Assembly (NCBI GenBank): GCA_019671005.1
Contig: CM033744.1
Span: forward strand, 9,726,128-9,790,127
Length of the DNA: 64,000 bases
Reading direction: 5' to 3'
Source of the DNA: Hibiscus mutabilis
Lineage: Eukaryota > Streptophyta > Magnoliopsida > Malvales > Malvaceae
Within the stretch, counting starts at the first letter, position 1. Each line of letters starts with the position of its first letter. Shown one piece after another: positions 34,976-46,696 of the stretch. Below the pieces are notes generated by a model. The model saw only the letters and a list, made by a program, of their open reading frames with translations. It searched no databases and was not told the origin of the DNA. A program made the position numbers and the translations under genes.

Positions 34976-35640
34976 CGCTGCCACCCCTTGTGGCTTGTAA
35001 TGCTCGCACCACCTAGACGGTACAATCTTCCTACTATGGTGGTGTAATGTCTGGGGCCACGCTAGGCAAAGAAAATAATATCCACAGTCAAATGACTCAC
35101 CTGTACCAAGTCGCCTCTGAGGCTCAACAACTATTATTGCCAGTAGGGAGCGTGAAACAACGTAACCATATAGGCATGTTAAACAAAAACCCTTAAGACA
35201 TTAACACTAATAAGTAAACAGATGGTCTAACAACCCCTACAAAATTCAATAATTAATCGGCCAATAAATTAGATATTGATAGTCAAATAAAAAATACATT
35301 AATAGTAAGCCCAAAACCAAACATCAGCACTAAGGCCCACTACACCTCTTACTCATAAAGTCCATTAGTTATTTATTACCAATAATAAGGTTTATTTACA
35401 AGTCCAGATTTTATTACAGAAACTCGTATCTTTTAGTCTTTGGGTCTATTCAAGATTATTAACTATTTAATAAAATTAATCAACCAATCAGGTGATGACA
35501 TGTGTCATCATCCAATTAGATAATTTACTTTAATTTTTAGTTAAATTAAAATTAGGACTAAATTGATATAATTGGTAAATAACAGAGACTAAATTAGGGT
35601 TAGGTTCTTCCAATGGAGGCAAATGGATTTAGTTTTACCT
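34976..35640. other. Intergenic DNA
   Basis: A GC-richer patch at 34965-35060, then AT-rich sequence. I see no gene. Confidence 0.35.
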
Positions 35641-36480
35641 CGAATTCTTAATGAATTCTTGTTGCAATGTTTTCATGGGATACTAAGTGGTGTAGCCAGA
35701 AAATGGTGGCTAGCGGGTTGTGCTGCAGTGACATGGTCAGCATAGTTAGTGCGTAACGAGGCTATGTTCAATAAAAATCGATCGAGTACATCGGAGGTCT
35801 TCTTGATTAAATTAAGGACTTTATATTGGGTTAAAGCTTCAGAGCTGGGCTGAGACATTATGGAGTCTCTTTGGTGGGAAAAATCCAATTGGTTGTATCC
35901 CACGACATCAGGTTTCTACGGCTAGGGGAGCTGTGCAATGGTGTCCACCGTTGATGGGGTCCTAAAGTTTAATGTGGATAAATAGGTTAGAGGTAAATCG
36001 AGTCCGGTCAGTTGTGGTGGTGTTTTACGGGATGCACATGAGATGATATTGGGACTGTTTTCAGGCCCTTTGGGAGTTCTTGATTCAAATGAAAGGAGGT
36101 GAGAGTGATTCATTATGTGTGGCGTTTGATAGCCAACTGTAAGTGGCAAGTGGGGTGGTCGTTAGTCATTGAGTCAGACTCCAAGATTGTTGTGTCGTGA
36201 GTGATGCATAAAGAGCGTCGTCTGTGGTACTTGTGAAAGATTTTTCGAAAAATTGATACTGCTTGTGTTGTGATCACATGTGTTTGTTTTAGTAATGTTT
36301 ACCGCGAGGCGAATAGTTCGGCCAATGCAATGGCGAAGGGGGTGGATAGGGTCACTTGGTTCGAAGTGTTGAAATAGCAATGGTTCGAGTGTGACATATT
36401 GTATTGATAGATGCATGGGGCTTTGCTTGTGTTCGGGGTTGAGTATCGTGATTTTGCTGGTGTGGGACTCTATCATTGGC
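35641..36480 (+). pseudogene. LINE (L1-type) ORF2 3' remnant with RNase H domain
   Basis: Plus-strand frames, interrupted by stops, give ARKWWLAGCAAVTWSA and LVRNEAMFNKNRSS (the tryptophan-rich stretch after the reverse transcriptase), then GVLKFNVDK with CGGVLRDAHEMILGLFSGP (RNase H start; FNVDG and GGVLRD are family signatures) and FSNVYREANSSANAMAKG with VDRVTWFEVL (RNase H end). Intact ORF2 copies its own RNA at the target site. Only the last about 280 codons remain, with at least six stops, so this is a 5'-truncated, decayed copy. No clear tail or target duplication was found. Confidence 0.75.
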
Positions 36481-38462
36481 TGTTGTATGTGGTGTTTAGC
36501 ATGTTTTTTTTATGGACTAATACAGTTTGGGTATTAATTAAGTGTGTGTGGTGATTTCCATTATTATGTGGGTATTTTTTTTCTCCAACTAGATTTAGAG
36601 AAATTCTTAACGAGACCTACAATAATAATTTGTGTATGATTTTCTCTCAATAAAATCGAATATTCATTGATAAAGTAAAAAATATAGGCCAAATGTGTAA
36701 TTATACAAATTTCTGTTAATTGTCACGTTACCTCTTTCGTTAAATTTTAACGACTGGTAGTCAAAATATGAGCATTTTAAAAATTCAATAGACTGCTTGA
36801 TGAATTTCTTAATTGGATGGTCAAAATAAAAATGACCCTATAGTTAGGTGGTCAGCAGTGTAGTTTACACTTTTTATCAAGGACCAAGCCTTGATACTCT
36901 AATTCAGAATATCCTTTATCTACGAATGATGAAACCTTGAGAGATTTGTGAGGTATTTTTTATTAATTAAATTTGAACTCATATAAAATAGTGTAATATA
37001 AATATTTTTAATTACTTGATCAATCTGTGAATATTTGTAAGGTATTTATATAAGTAATATTAATTTATGAACACGACAACATGAAAAGAAAATAAAAGTA
37101 TTCGACCGATTGATAATCGTATGCTTTCACATCAAAGATTGGAATTTTTCCTTTTAGCATTTAGTATTTTTCTTCAAATTCTCAACCCACCATTGCCTCC
37201 ATTGAAGGGTCCATTATATTTCTAATCAATTGTTTCTTTGTGCCCCTTTTTTTTTTCCCTTTGAAACATACATATGTTTCCTATCGAAGTCCTGCACTGC
37301 AAAAGCAAAAGCAAAAGCAAAATATATATATATATATCTTGATGTTCCAATGGTTTTTGACTAATCATTCTTCTATTTTTTGGCCAAAGGGGAGGGTTGG
37401 AAGATCTTTGGGTGTTGCTTTTGTGTTGGACAAGCAAATACTAAATACTTCCATATTCCCGCTCATTAAAGATTGGTCTACGGTACAACAACTTCATTTA
37501 AGGTTAATTTTTTTTTTTAAATGTTTAACATTTTATGTTACTTAGACAAATTTTAAAATTTGACTTTTTTAGCTTTAAATTAAGTTCTACCGCAGACTCG
37601 CCCACTCATTAATCTTTATTTCCTATTGGTAACTTGCTTCATTCTTTGCTTCTTATATAGGAAAATATTGCATATTAGCAAGGGCGAAGACAACAAATTT
37701 AATTTGTAGTATCAAAATTTTAATATTAACTTATATTTTATTAGAAGTTGATGGATTCAAATGATACGTGTCGATATTTCTTTTAATCGTAATTATTTTC
37801 TAAGCTAATATTATTTTTTTAAAATAGTATCAAATCTCTTTTTATATTAAAAATATTCTCAAAATTTTTTGGGCTGTCAACCAACACCCATTCACACAGC
37901 TCGCTCTGCCATTCATATTAGCACCACTTATTTCACCAAATATCGTGCCTTGTATTAATTTGTCACACTTTAATCCTTCAATCCCAACCACTAACCCTAA
38001 ATTTTAACCATTAATGCAAACTATATTTTTAAAGAGGAAAGGACAAAAGATTTCTATTCTAATTTTATGAAGGGTTGAGTGCATTTTCAAGTTTTGTCAA
38101 AAGGAAAAAATGGGGGGGGGGGGGACATTTAGTCAAACGTGCACAATGCTAACATGAATATCGGCTTCTCTTTTTTGAGTTGAAAAGCAATGTAAAAAAA
38201 AAAGCTAGAAAATTACAACACAATACCCCTAGTAATCAAAGAATATATTGCAAAAAATAAAAATAAAAATAAAAAGATCGAATGAAATACACAACACATT
38301 GCATTTGCATAAGTTCACACGACGAAACCCAAAACTGAACACAACTTTGTGCACTCTACCACAAGCATCTCGATCCTGACAAATTGTTGTAACAAGGCCA
38401 TCTGACGCATGTGTCAATGACGATTTGTAACGCGACTTAAGACGAGAAAGAAAATTTCCGAC
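36481..38462. other. Intergenic DNA downstream of the BPA1-like gene
   Basis: Contains half of a fold-back element at about 36690-36870 (AAATGTGTAATTATACA and CAGTGTAGTTTACA), an AAAAGC repeat at 37298-37322, a run of 13 G at 38112-38124 and an AAAAAT repeat near 38255. The 3' untranslated region of the minus-strand gene probably takes up the last few hundred bases. No other gene seen. Confidence 0.4.
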
Positions 38463-41457
38463 TTACACAGCAATTGCATCCTGCTCGCAAACAAAATTAA
38501 TGATACAATTAGCATGGAAGATGACCATTGTCTCTTAGGTTCGGAGTGCTAGCCGAATGACTTACCTTGGCAGTCAAGTTTGACATTGCTAGGTTGAACT
38601 TTTCTTTGGTTTTTGTACCGGCCTGCCCCACCTTTGCAACTTTGCTGAAAGCACCGTTTAGCCAAGCTGTTCCGGCAGTTACATACCTGTCCAGAACAAA
38701 ACAAAGTACCTCAATGCGATAATAACACAAGAACAGAGCTTACTAAAAGGATGGTAACCCTTTTTTCCCTCTTGTTATCGTCCTTGAACAAGGGAAGTAG
38801 TGTGACCTTATGCAGTGTTGAGAAGGAGAAATCGTACCTGCTAGATTTGACGGCTGATCCTGTGTCATTTATTTTCCTCTCTGCTGCAAATATTGCAGCC
38901 ATTGTTTTATCCGACACCTGCAACCTTTGGTCCACAGACTTTACTTTCTCATTAACCACCGAGATTCCCACGGTCAGTTTCTCCTTCAGTCCAACTCTCC
39001 GGTCAAACGAAATGACCTTGGCAGATGCATTGGCTCTCAACTGATGTTTCTCGTCAAATGCTTTCGCTTTGTTAACTGCATCTTGTCGTATGGCTGAACC
39101 TTTGGCCAACACACTAGCGACAACTTCTTGCGCCCTACTTACATAGATTCTTCCACTGCTAGGTGGACTCGTTCTGCCCACCTGAAATACACCAATAACT
39201 CGAATCATAAACTAAACTATTTATTTAGATCCAAATAACAAAATCCAGTTAAGGAAGCCATTTGTTCAGACTCGGCATATAATGGCATAAAGGCATGAAT
39301 TCAGTATATCTCGCATTAACAACAGAATTGGCAAGTCCGGTTTAAGGACTCTAAGGTCTAAACTATGCTTTTCCTTTCCGTAATCCTCATTCGTATTCTT
39401 GTGGTTACTTTAGCAGAGGGTCATCAAGTGCATGGAAGTTCTGGACTGCTATTTCTTTAATCTGGTAGTTTTTGTGGAAACTTGAAAGTCCAAATCTACT
39501 TGGTTCAGCTAAACAACCAGTCACAATATAATATTAAACCAGACCAGCCATATGTCAAAAAGATTTGAGACATGACACATCACCATATTTTCCCGTCCCT
39601 TTCCCGTACTGAACCAGCCTGTGCAGCTAGGAAACATTTCTATGCAAAATAAATATATCGGTACCTCATCGTTTGATGCACTGTGCCCAGCAGGAGCCAC
39701 GGACACAATGTTGTCTGCCGCTCTTGATTCCTACACAGGTTGCAGTAATAAAAATAAGAATTTCTCTATTAACAACAGAAAGCAAAAGCTCTCGGTCGAC
39801 TTACATGAATCTCAGGTTTCGGAACATAATTTTCAGCACAAATTATGGTCACAATCTTGTCGACAAGTGTTGCCCTCTGCAGAACAAGATTCAGAAATGT
39901 CACTTCCTACAGTCATTTGTGCAGATTAGTGTTGTCTTTAAAAGAACAGAGATTTCCAATCAATTATGTACTTCATGTCATTAGTTGAATTTCTTTTAAT
40001 TAGATATATTAATCTATTTGTTAACTAATAAAGATAACACAGGTGCAGTAAATCCGAATAAGGGCACATCAAGAACCACGGCTGAAGTATCTGAAAAAAA
40101 AAAGAGAGGGAGCCAATGGGGTACTTGTCTCACACTACGAGCATCCGACAAGTCCACAAGGTGAACTAATTGGATATGATACTGACGGTAAGCTGGATTC
40201 CAGCAACAAGAACTGACCATTAAAACTATCAGCCGCCTCCAATAAACGTTGGTTTCCACGGACTGATACCCTCTCTCTTTCCTACTAATCCACGAGGAGG
40301 CGTCACGAAATTTCGGCAAAACATCTAAAAACATTGAAATTTCTTGTTCTTCTCTTACTTCTGGTATTCCACAATTACAAATCAAGGAAATCACTTATCC
40401 TGCGAGGATAACATACCTTCGAAGTTACTAAACCAGGCAACTTTTACAATCTGGCATTGCTTTACAACTAAAGAACTACTTTACAAGCTACTTATTTCAA
40501 TCCAATCAGTTCCAATAATTTATTCACTTCAAGGAGGCACAAGCAACCAACTTTCAAGACAAATTCGCAAGGCTCGGTTCAAACAATGAAGTTAAACACA
40601 TTACGAGGTTAACCGATTCTTGAAGTATCCAATACTTGAGGATTACAAGTCAAGAAGCAAAGTAAATTCATACATCAATAGCACTCTACTTAGCAAAAAA
40701 GAAGAGCTCAACCAGATTAAGCACAAACCAATAATAACAAGGCAATTTCGAGAGCTTTTGGATCTTTGAATGTAACATATACGGTCTTTGATTGGCCTGG
40801 TTCACTGCAGTAACCATAGAACACAGCAATCCAAGTTAACCAGCAAAAATCACTACATTTATATTAAATTTATCATTAAGTTTTTAAAAACACCAAAAAA
40901 GGAAACCCAAATTTTTAATTCAAATTTCATTCCTTGAACTTATCTGCCACATGAAAAAAGATATGAACGGAACAAAACTCCAAAGCAGCCTTATCTTCCA
41001 GGTTAGTTGCCATATAATAATAAATTATTAAAAAAGAGAGAGACAAAATTCAACAAGTTTTTTTAAGTTGCTTTAAAAAAAAACATAAACGTTGGCCCAA
41101 AAAAGGAAGACTCAAGATCCAAAATTCCAGCTTTCTTTCAATTTCTCACATTTTCTCAGCCACCAAACACATTCATTACCGACCAACCCTTTTATAGAAT
41201 CACCAGGAAAAAAAAGAACATACCTTATAATCTGAATGTGCTCTATATCACCAGAAAAGGAAAAGAACTCATGAATCTCCCTCTCAGTTGCTAGATCTGA
41301 CAGGTTCTTCACTTGTACGGTTCTTGTCTGAGAAACCCAACATTAGAAACACAAGAAAGACAACATTTTTAACTCAGAACAACAAAAAAGATTCAGTTTT
41401 TAGAATCATTAAACACATAAGACATGAAGGGAACAAAGAAAATTAGCTCACCTGCAT
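38463..41457 (-). CDS. BPA1-like RRM protein (binding partner of ACD11 family)
   Basis: Eight coding exons join into an uninterrupted 268-residue frame: 41457-41452, 41327-41224, 40804-40729, 39876-39805, 39730-39665, 39181-38838, 38686-38566, 38480-38463 (stop TAA). All introns are GT-AG and phases agree throughout. Residues 1-80 form an RNA-recognition-motif fold, with RNP2-like VQVKNL (6-11), FFSFSGDIEHIQI and RNP1-like KTVYVTF (44-50). A linker (about 95-120) is followed by a helical region with AQEVVASVLAKGS, FDRRVGL and AGTAWLNGAFSKVAKVG, diagnostic of the BPA1 family. BPA1 binds the sphingolipid-transfer protein ACD11 and restrains defence-related cell death in Arabidopsis. The RRM of this family has weak RNP residues and may serve protein binding rather than RNA binding. 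The two-codon first exon (MQ) is typical. Start, stop and all splice sites are seen; function is by family. Confidence 0.88.
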
Positions 41458-41574
41458 TGTTAAGCAAAAAGCTGGTGCAGGAAATGAGTTGTAAAAGAAT
41501 AGTAAGAGAGAGAAGCAGACAACTATGGAAGAAAGAGAAAGAGAGAAATATGTGAGCAAGAAAGAATGTATAAC
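41458..41574 (-). promoter_or_regulatory. 5' untranslated leader and core promoter of the BPA1-like gene
   Basis: CT-rich on the minus strand (GA-rich on plus) directly upstream of the ATG, as in many plant leaders. No clear TATA box. The first inverted-repeat element starts about 118 bases upstream of the start codon. Confidence 0.45.
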
Positions 41575-41817
41575 GGTAAAACTTTGATACAGTGGTGTAA
41601 AATTAATTTTACACTATAAAAATTTAAAACCCTAACCCTAAAAAATTAAGCCTCACACTCTAAAACTTAAACCTTAAATTCTAAATACTAACCTTAAATT
41701 TTAAGCTCTACAACTTAAACCCCTAAACTTTAAACCCTAAACTAAAACCCTAACCCCTAAAACTAAAAGATATGTATAAACTAAAATTTACACGGCCTGT
41801 ATATCAAAGTTTTTTCC
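41575..41817. mobile_element. Miniature inverted-repeat element, copy 1
   Basis: Starts GGTAAAACTTTGATACA and ends TGTATATCAAAGTTTTTTCC, inverted to each other. The interior is a degenerate AAACCCTAA-like array. A clean 9-bp duplication is not visible for this copy. Confidence 0.8.
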
Positions 41818-41905
41818 TAACATGATTGAGTTCTTTTATTATTACCTTTCATAAATGCCCTTTAGTTTTTTCTCTTTCTTTTTTGAATTTGCTATAATTA
41901 ATTAA

Positions 41906-42175
41906 GGGTAAAACTTTGATACACAGGCTGTATAAAATTAATTTTACACAAGCCTGTATATTTACACTATAAAAACCCAAATCTTAAATTCATAACTCTA
42001 ACCCTAAAAACTAAATCCCACACTCTAAACCCTAAATTCTAAACACTAACCTTGAATTATAAACCCTACAACTTAAACCCCTAAACCTTAAACCCTAAAC
42101 TTAAACCCTAACCCCTAAAACTAAAAGGCACGTGTAAACTAAAGTTTACGCGACATGTGTATTAAAGTTTTTTCC
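41906..42175. mobile_element. Miniature inverted-repeat element, copy 2
   Basis: 270 bases, GGGTAAAACTTTGATACAC to TATTAAAGTTTTTTCC, flanked by ATTAATTAA (41897-41905) and ATTAATTTA (42176-42184), a 9-base duplication with one mismatch. The interior again consists of AACCCTAAA-like repeats. Confidence 0.88.
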
Positions 42176-42204
42176 ATTAATTTACCATAATGCCTTTTAT
42201 AAAA

Positions 42205-42481
42205 AGTAAAACTTTGATATATAGGATGTGTAAAACTAATTTTACATAAGTCTGTGTATTTACACTATAAAAACTCAAATCTTAAATTTTTAATCCTAAC
42301 CCTAAAAAATTAAACCCAAAACCTTAAACTCTATGCATTAAATTCTAAACACTAACCTTAAATTCTAAACCATACATCCTAAACCCCTAATATTTAAACC
42401 CTGAACTAAAACCCTAACTCCTAAAATTAAAATGCACGTATAAAATAAAGTTTACACAGCCTGTGTATCAAAGTTTTTTCC
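42205..42481. mobile_element. Miniature inverted-repeat element, copy 3
   Basis: 277 bases with the same ends, flanked by perfect 9-base repeats TTTATAAAA at 42196-42204 and 42482-42490, which supports a Mutator-type transposition mechanism for the family. Confidence 0.9.
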
Positions 42482-42529
42482 TTTATAAAATACAAGATAA
42501 TATTTCGAATTTGTTTGTAGAATATTTTT

Positions 42530-42990
42530 GGATAAACTACAATGGAGGTCACTAAATTATGAGTAAGGTTATATTTGGGTCATCTAATTATTAAAGTTTA
42601 CATTTGGGTCACTTAATTATGAGTAAGGTTACATTTGGGTCACTCAATTATTAAAAGTTACCCTTGGGTCACTCAATTATGGGTAATGTTACATTTGGGT
42701 CACCTTTTATATTTAAAAAATATATAACAATTTGTGTATTAGATTAATTAATTATTTCAACTGAAGTATTCTAGTTTTAAAGAGAGTATACAAGTGATTT
42801 GAAGAAAACATGACTAAATTTATATGTTTTTAAATATGAAGAGTGGCCCAATCATAACCATACTCACAATTGAGTGACCCAAGTGTAAACCTTTATAATT
42901 GGATGACCCAAATGTAAACTTTTCCATAATTGAGTGACCCAAGTGTAACTTTTAATAATTGAGTAACCTAAATTATTTTTTGAAATTAAT
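42530..42990. mobile_element. Fold-back element with GGGTCACTTAATTATGAG repeats
   Basis: The left half repeats TTACATTTGGGTCACT-like units about four times; the right half carries their reverse complements (AGTGACCCAAGTGTAA). Starts GGATAAACTAC, as the element at 31961. The right end is approximate. Confidence 0.65.
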
Positions 42991-43079
42991 TAGCTAAGCC
43001 TAACCCAAAAATTCCAACCCAATTCCGATAATTCACCTAAAACTTCTAGCCCGTTTTCCAAGGTGTTACAAGGCAAATG

Positions 43080-46000
43080 TTGGGGTTTGGCTAAAGTTTG
43101 CTTTGAGTATGGATCACCAGACCATTTTGTGAGGGATTATCCGGTAGATGCTAACACCACTCCAGTCTAAACTCAAAGGACCTCTTATTCAGCTTAGAGG
43201 GGTCAGGGTTTTGCTAGAAAAAGAGCGAGCCACGTGTCTAGGCATCGGAGTAGGGGTACGGTTCAGTCTACTGTGAGGGCTCTAGCAAGACAGTATGCAA
43301 TCAATGCTAAATAGGATTGTAAGGCTACCGATGTCATCTCAGGTACGTTTACCTTATTTTTAGTTCTTATTATTGCTTTTGTGGATTCGGGGTCTACCCA
43401 TTCCCACATCTATAGTGGAATATCTAAGTAGTGGGGTATCCCTACCGAAGACCTTGAGATAGGTGTTCGTGTGACGAGTCCTTTGGGGTATGATATCTTG
43501 GTGGATAAGGTATATCGAAGGTGTCTAATTGAGGTTTAAAGTTTGATCTTTTCAGCCGATCTAATGATGTTACCGATTCAAAAGTTTGATGATATCCTAG
43601 GGATAGATTGGTTATTTGATCATGATCTGAAGTTAGGTTGTAGAGTGAAAAGCCTTAAGTTTCACGGTTTAGATAGGGCCACATTGGTAGTGAATGGTGA
43701 GAGAAAATTGTGTCTTTCTATTGTAGTATCGGTCTTGGCAACACAAATGATGATCCAGTAAGGTTGCGAGGCATTCTTAGCTTGCGTGGTTGACACAAGA
43801 GTTGAGAGTCCGAAGCTTGAGAGCCTTCGGACTGTTAGAGAGTTTACCGATGTGTTTTCAAAAGAGTTACATGTACTACCTCCAGATCGTGAGCTAGAGT
43901 TTCAGATAGATGTGATGCCAGGCATGGCACTAGTGTCCATTGTTCCATATCGCATGACACCCAAAGAGTTAAGAGAGTTAAAGAATCAGATTCAAGAGTT
44001 TGTTAGAAAGAGATTTTATCCGACCTAGTATCTCACCTTAGTGTGCCCCGGTCTTATTCGTTAAGAAGAATGATGGTTCAATGAGGATATGCATTAACTA
44101 TCGCCAGCTCAATAAGGTAACAGTGAATAACCGTTATCCCCTCCCAATGATAGATGGCCTATTTGATCAGTTGAGCGATGCCCGTGTGTTTTCGAAGATC
44201 GACTTGAGGTCGGGTTACTACTAGTTGAAGGTAGTAGAAGAGGATGTTAAAAAAATTGATTTCAGTACGCGGTATGGACATAATGAGTTCTTGGTAATAC
44301 CTTTTGGGCCTACCAATGTACATGTAGATTTTATGGACTTGATGAATCTAATATTTCAGCCTTACCTAGACTAGTTTGCGGTGGTTTTCATTGATGATAT
44401 CTTTGTTTATTCGAGCTCGGAAGAGGGGCGTTACTATCATCTTTATGCTGTTTTTCAAACCTTGAGGGAGAGACAACTTTTTGTCAAGTTCAGCAAGTGT
44501 GAGTTTTGGCTCTTCGAGGTGGTGTTCTTGGTCCACATTATTCAACGGATGGGATTCGAGTTGATCCGCAAAAGATTTAGGCAGTAGAGTGGAAACCACT
44601 TAGGAATATCGCGAAAGTCTACAGTTTTCTTAGGCTTGACGGATATTACTATCGTTTTGTCAAAGGCTTTTCTATCATAGCGGCACCTATAACTAAGTTT
44701 TTATAGAAAGAAGTTCCGTTTGAGTAAAACGAGAGGCTACAATAAAGTTTTAAGTAGTTAAAGGCTTACCTTACGGAGGCTTCGATTTTGACACAACTCG
44801 AGTTAGAAAAAAATGATATTGTGTTTAGTGATGCTTTGTTAAATGGGCTTGGTTGTGTTCTTATGCAAGAGGGTAAAGTGATTGCTTACGCCTTGAGACA
44901 ACTCAAGCATCATAAGTGGAATTACCCTATGTATAATTTGGAGGTTTTTGTAGTTATCTTCGCATTAAAGATTTAGAAACATTATCTATATAGGGGAAAG
45001 TGTTACATCTACACCGATCATAAGAGTTTGAAGTACCTCATTACCCAAAAAAAGTTAAATTTGAGGCAATTTGATAGATTGAGTTGTTAAAAGACTATGA
45101 TTGCATCATAGAGTATCATCCCAATAAAGCTAATATGGTGGCAGATACCTTGAGTAGGAAGTCTATGTCAAACTTGAGGGTGATGTTTTCCTGGTTGAGG
45201 ATGATCGAGGATGGTGGGTTGTTAGCCGAGCTTCGTGTAAAGCCTACCTTAGTGCAAAAGATCAAGATAACGCAAGTATTAGATGAAGAGTTGGTGGCAA
45301 AGATTGAGATAGGGGTGAGGTTTTCAATTTTCAAATACGAGATGGTTAAATCTTGTACTTTAAAGGTCGGTTGTGTATTTTAGCTTTAGAAGATTTGCGG
45401 GATCGTATCATGTGAAAGGTACACGATAGTCTATTTGCTGTGCATTTAGGAAGTAACAAGATGTATCAAGATCTTTGGCCTAGTATGAAAAGAGAGGTAT
45501 CCAAGTTTGTGACCTGATGCTTAGCTTGTTAGCAAGTTAAAGCCGAGCACCAGGTTTCTTCAGGCTTGCTTCATCCTATTCAGATTCCACAATAAAAGTG
45601 GGATCATGTGACCATGGATTTTGTAATGGGTTTGCTATTAACGCAAAAGAAGTATGATGCCATTTGGGTGATAGTAGATTGTTTGACCAAGTCTACTTAT
45701 TTCTTGCTTGTGCGTATGGATTTTATACTTGAGAGGTTAGCCCAGTTGTACATCCAAGAGATTGTATGGTTGCATGAAGTGTCATCATCGATCATATCAG
45801 ACAGAGATCCCCAGTTCATAGCAAGGTTATGGAAGAAGATACATGAGGCTTTGGATACCAAGTTTCATTTAAGTACTGCTTTTCACCCTCAGACCAATGG
45901 TCAATTTGAGCGAGTTATCTAGATCTTGGAGGATATACTCTGATGTTATATCATTGACTTCGAGAAGAGTTAGGAAGAGCAGCTACCGCTTGTTGAGTTT

Positions 46001-46681
46001 GCCTACAACAACAATTTCTAATTAAGCATCAAGATGGCTCATTTTTATACCTTATATGGATTTAAGTATAAGATACCCTTGTGTTGGACCAAACTCAATG
46101 GGAGAATGATCGCGGGGTCATATTTGATTAGATAAACTGAGGAGAAGGTTCAGATAATCAAGAAAATATTACAAGAAGCCTTTGATCAACAAAAAGCTTA
46201 TACGGACCAGAATCATAAGCACTTTGAATATGATGTTGTTGATAAGGTGTTCCTCAAGGTGTCACAATGGAAAAGAGTAATCCGCTTTGAGCGAAATGGC
46301 AAGTTGAGCCTGAGGTTTATTAGGCCTTATGAGATTTTTTAGAGGCTTGAGCCTGTAGCGTACCGGCTAACCTTGCCTCCGAAGATGGCATGCATCCACA
46401 ATGTGTTCCATATGTCCATGTTGAGGCGTTATCGTTCTGACTCTTCGCATGTTATTCTGCTTGAGAAGATTGAGATTAACAACAACTTGACCTATGAGGA
46501 AGAATCGATAAGGGTTTTAGATAAAGTAGTCAAGGAGTTGTACAACAAGTGTATACCTTTGGTAAAGATGTTATTGATGAATCATGAAATCGAGGAAGCT
46601 ACGTGGAAAGTTGAGAAGGATATAAAGTTGTTTTATCTGTATATGTTTCCATTAGGTAAATTTTAAGGACGAAATTTTCCT
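43080..46681 (+). pseudogene. Ty3/gypsy (Tekay/Del-like) gag tail and pol, heavily decayed
   Basis: In order on the plus strand: degenerate zinc knuckle CFEYGSPDHFVRDYP (about 43110); protease FVDSGSTHSHI (43380-43415); reverse transcriptase with the YxDD-type motif FIDDIFVYS (44388-44415); RNase H with FSDALLNGLGCVL and YTDHKSLKYL; integrase with MDFVMGLLLTQ, WVIVDCLTKSTYFL, SDRDPQF and STAFHPQTNGQFERV; a C-terminal region with HNVFHMSMLRRY. Intact pol makes and inserts the element's DNA copy. Many in-frame stops are present, most of them TAG in place of conserved Gln or Trp, and the gag and 5' LTR are missing. Purine-rich AAAGGATGAGAGAG at 46683-46696 serves as the polypurine tract before the LTR. 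Confidence 0.9.
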
Positions 46682-46696
46682 AAAGGATGAGAGAGT

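Noticed and set aside
40014..40589. Frames of 126 and 81 codons inside the BPA1-like gene
   Set aside because: They fall within an intron and have no family resemblance.
41570..42480. Interstitial telomere repeats
   Set aside because: The AAACCCTAA-like words are degenerate, and the segments are bounded by inverted repeats with 9-bp duplications, so they are mobile elements.
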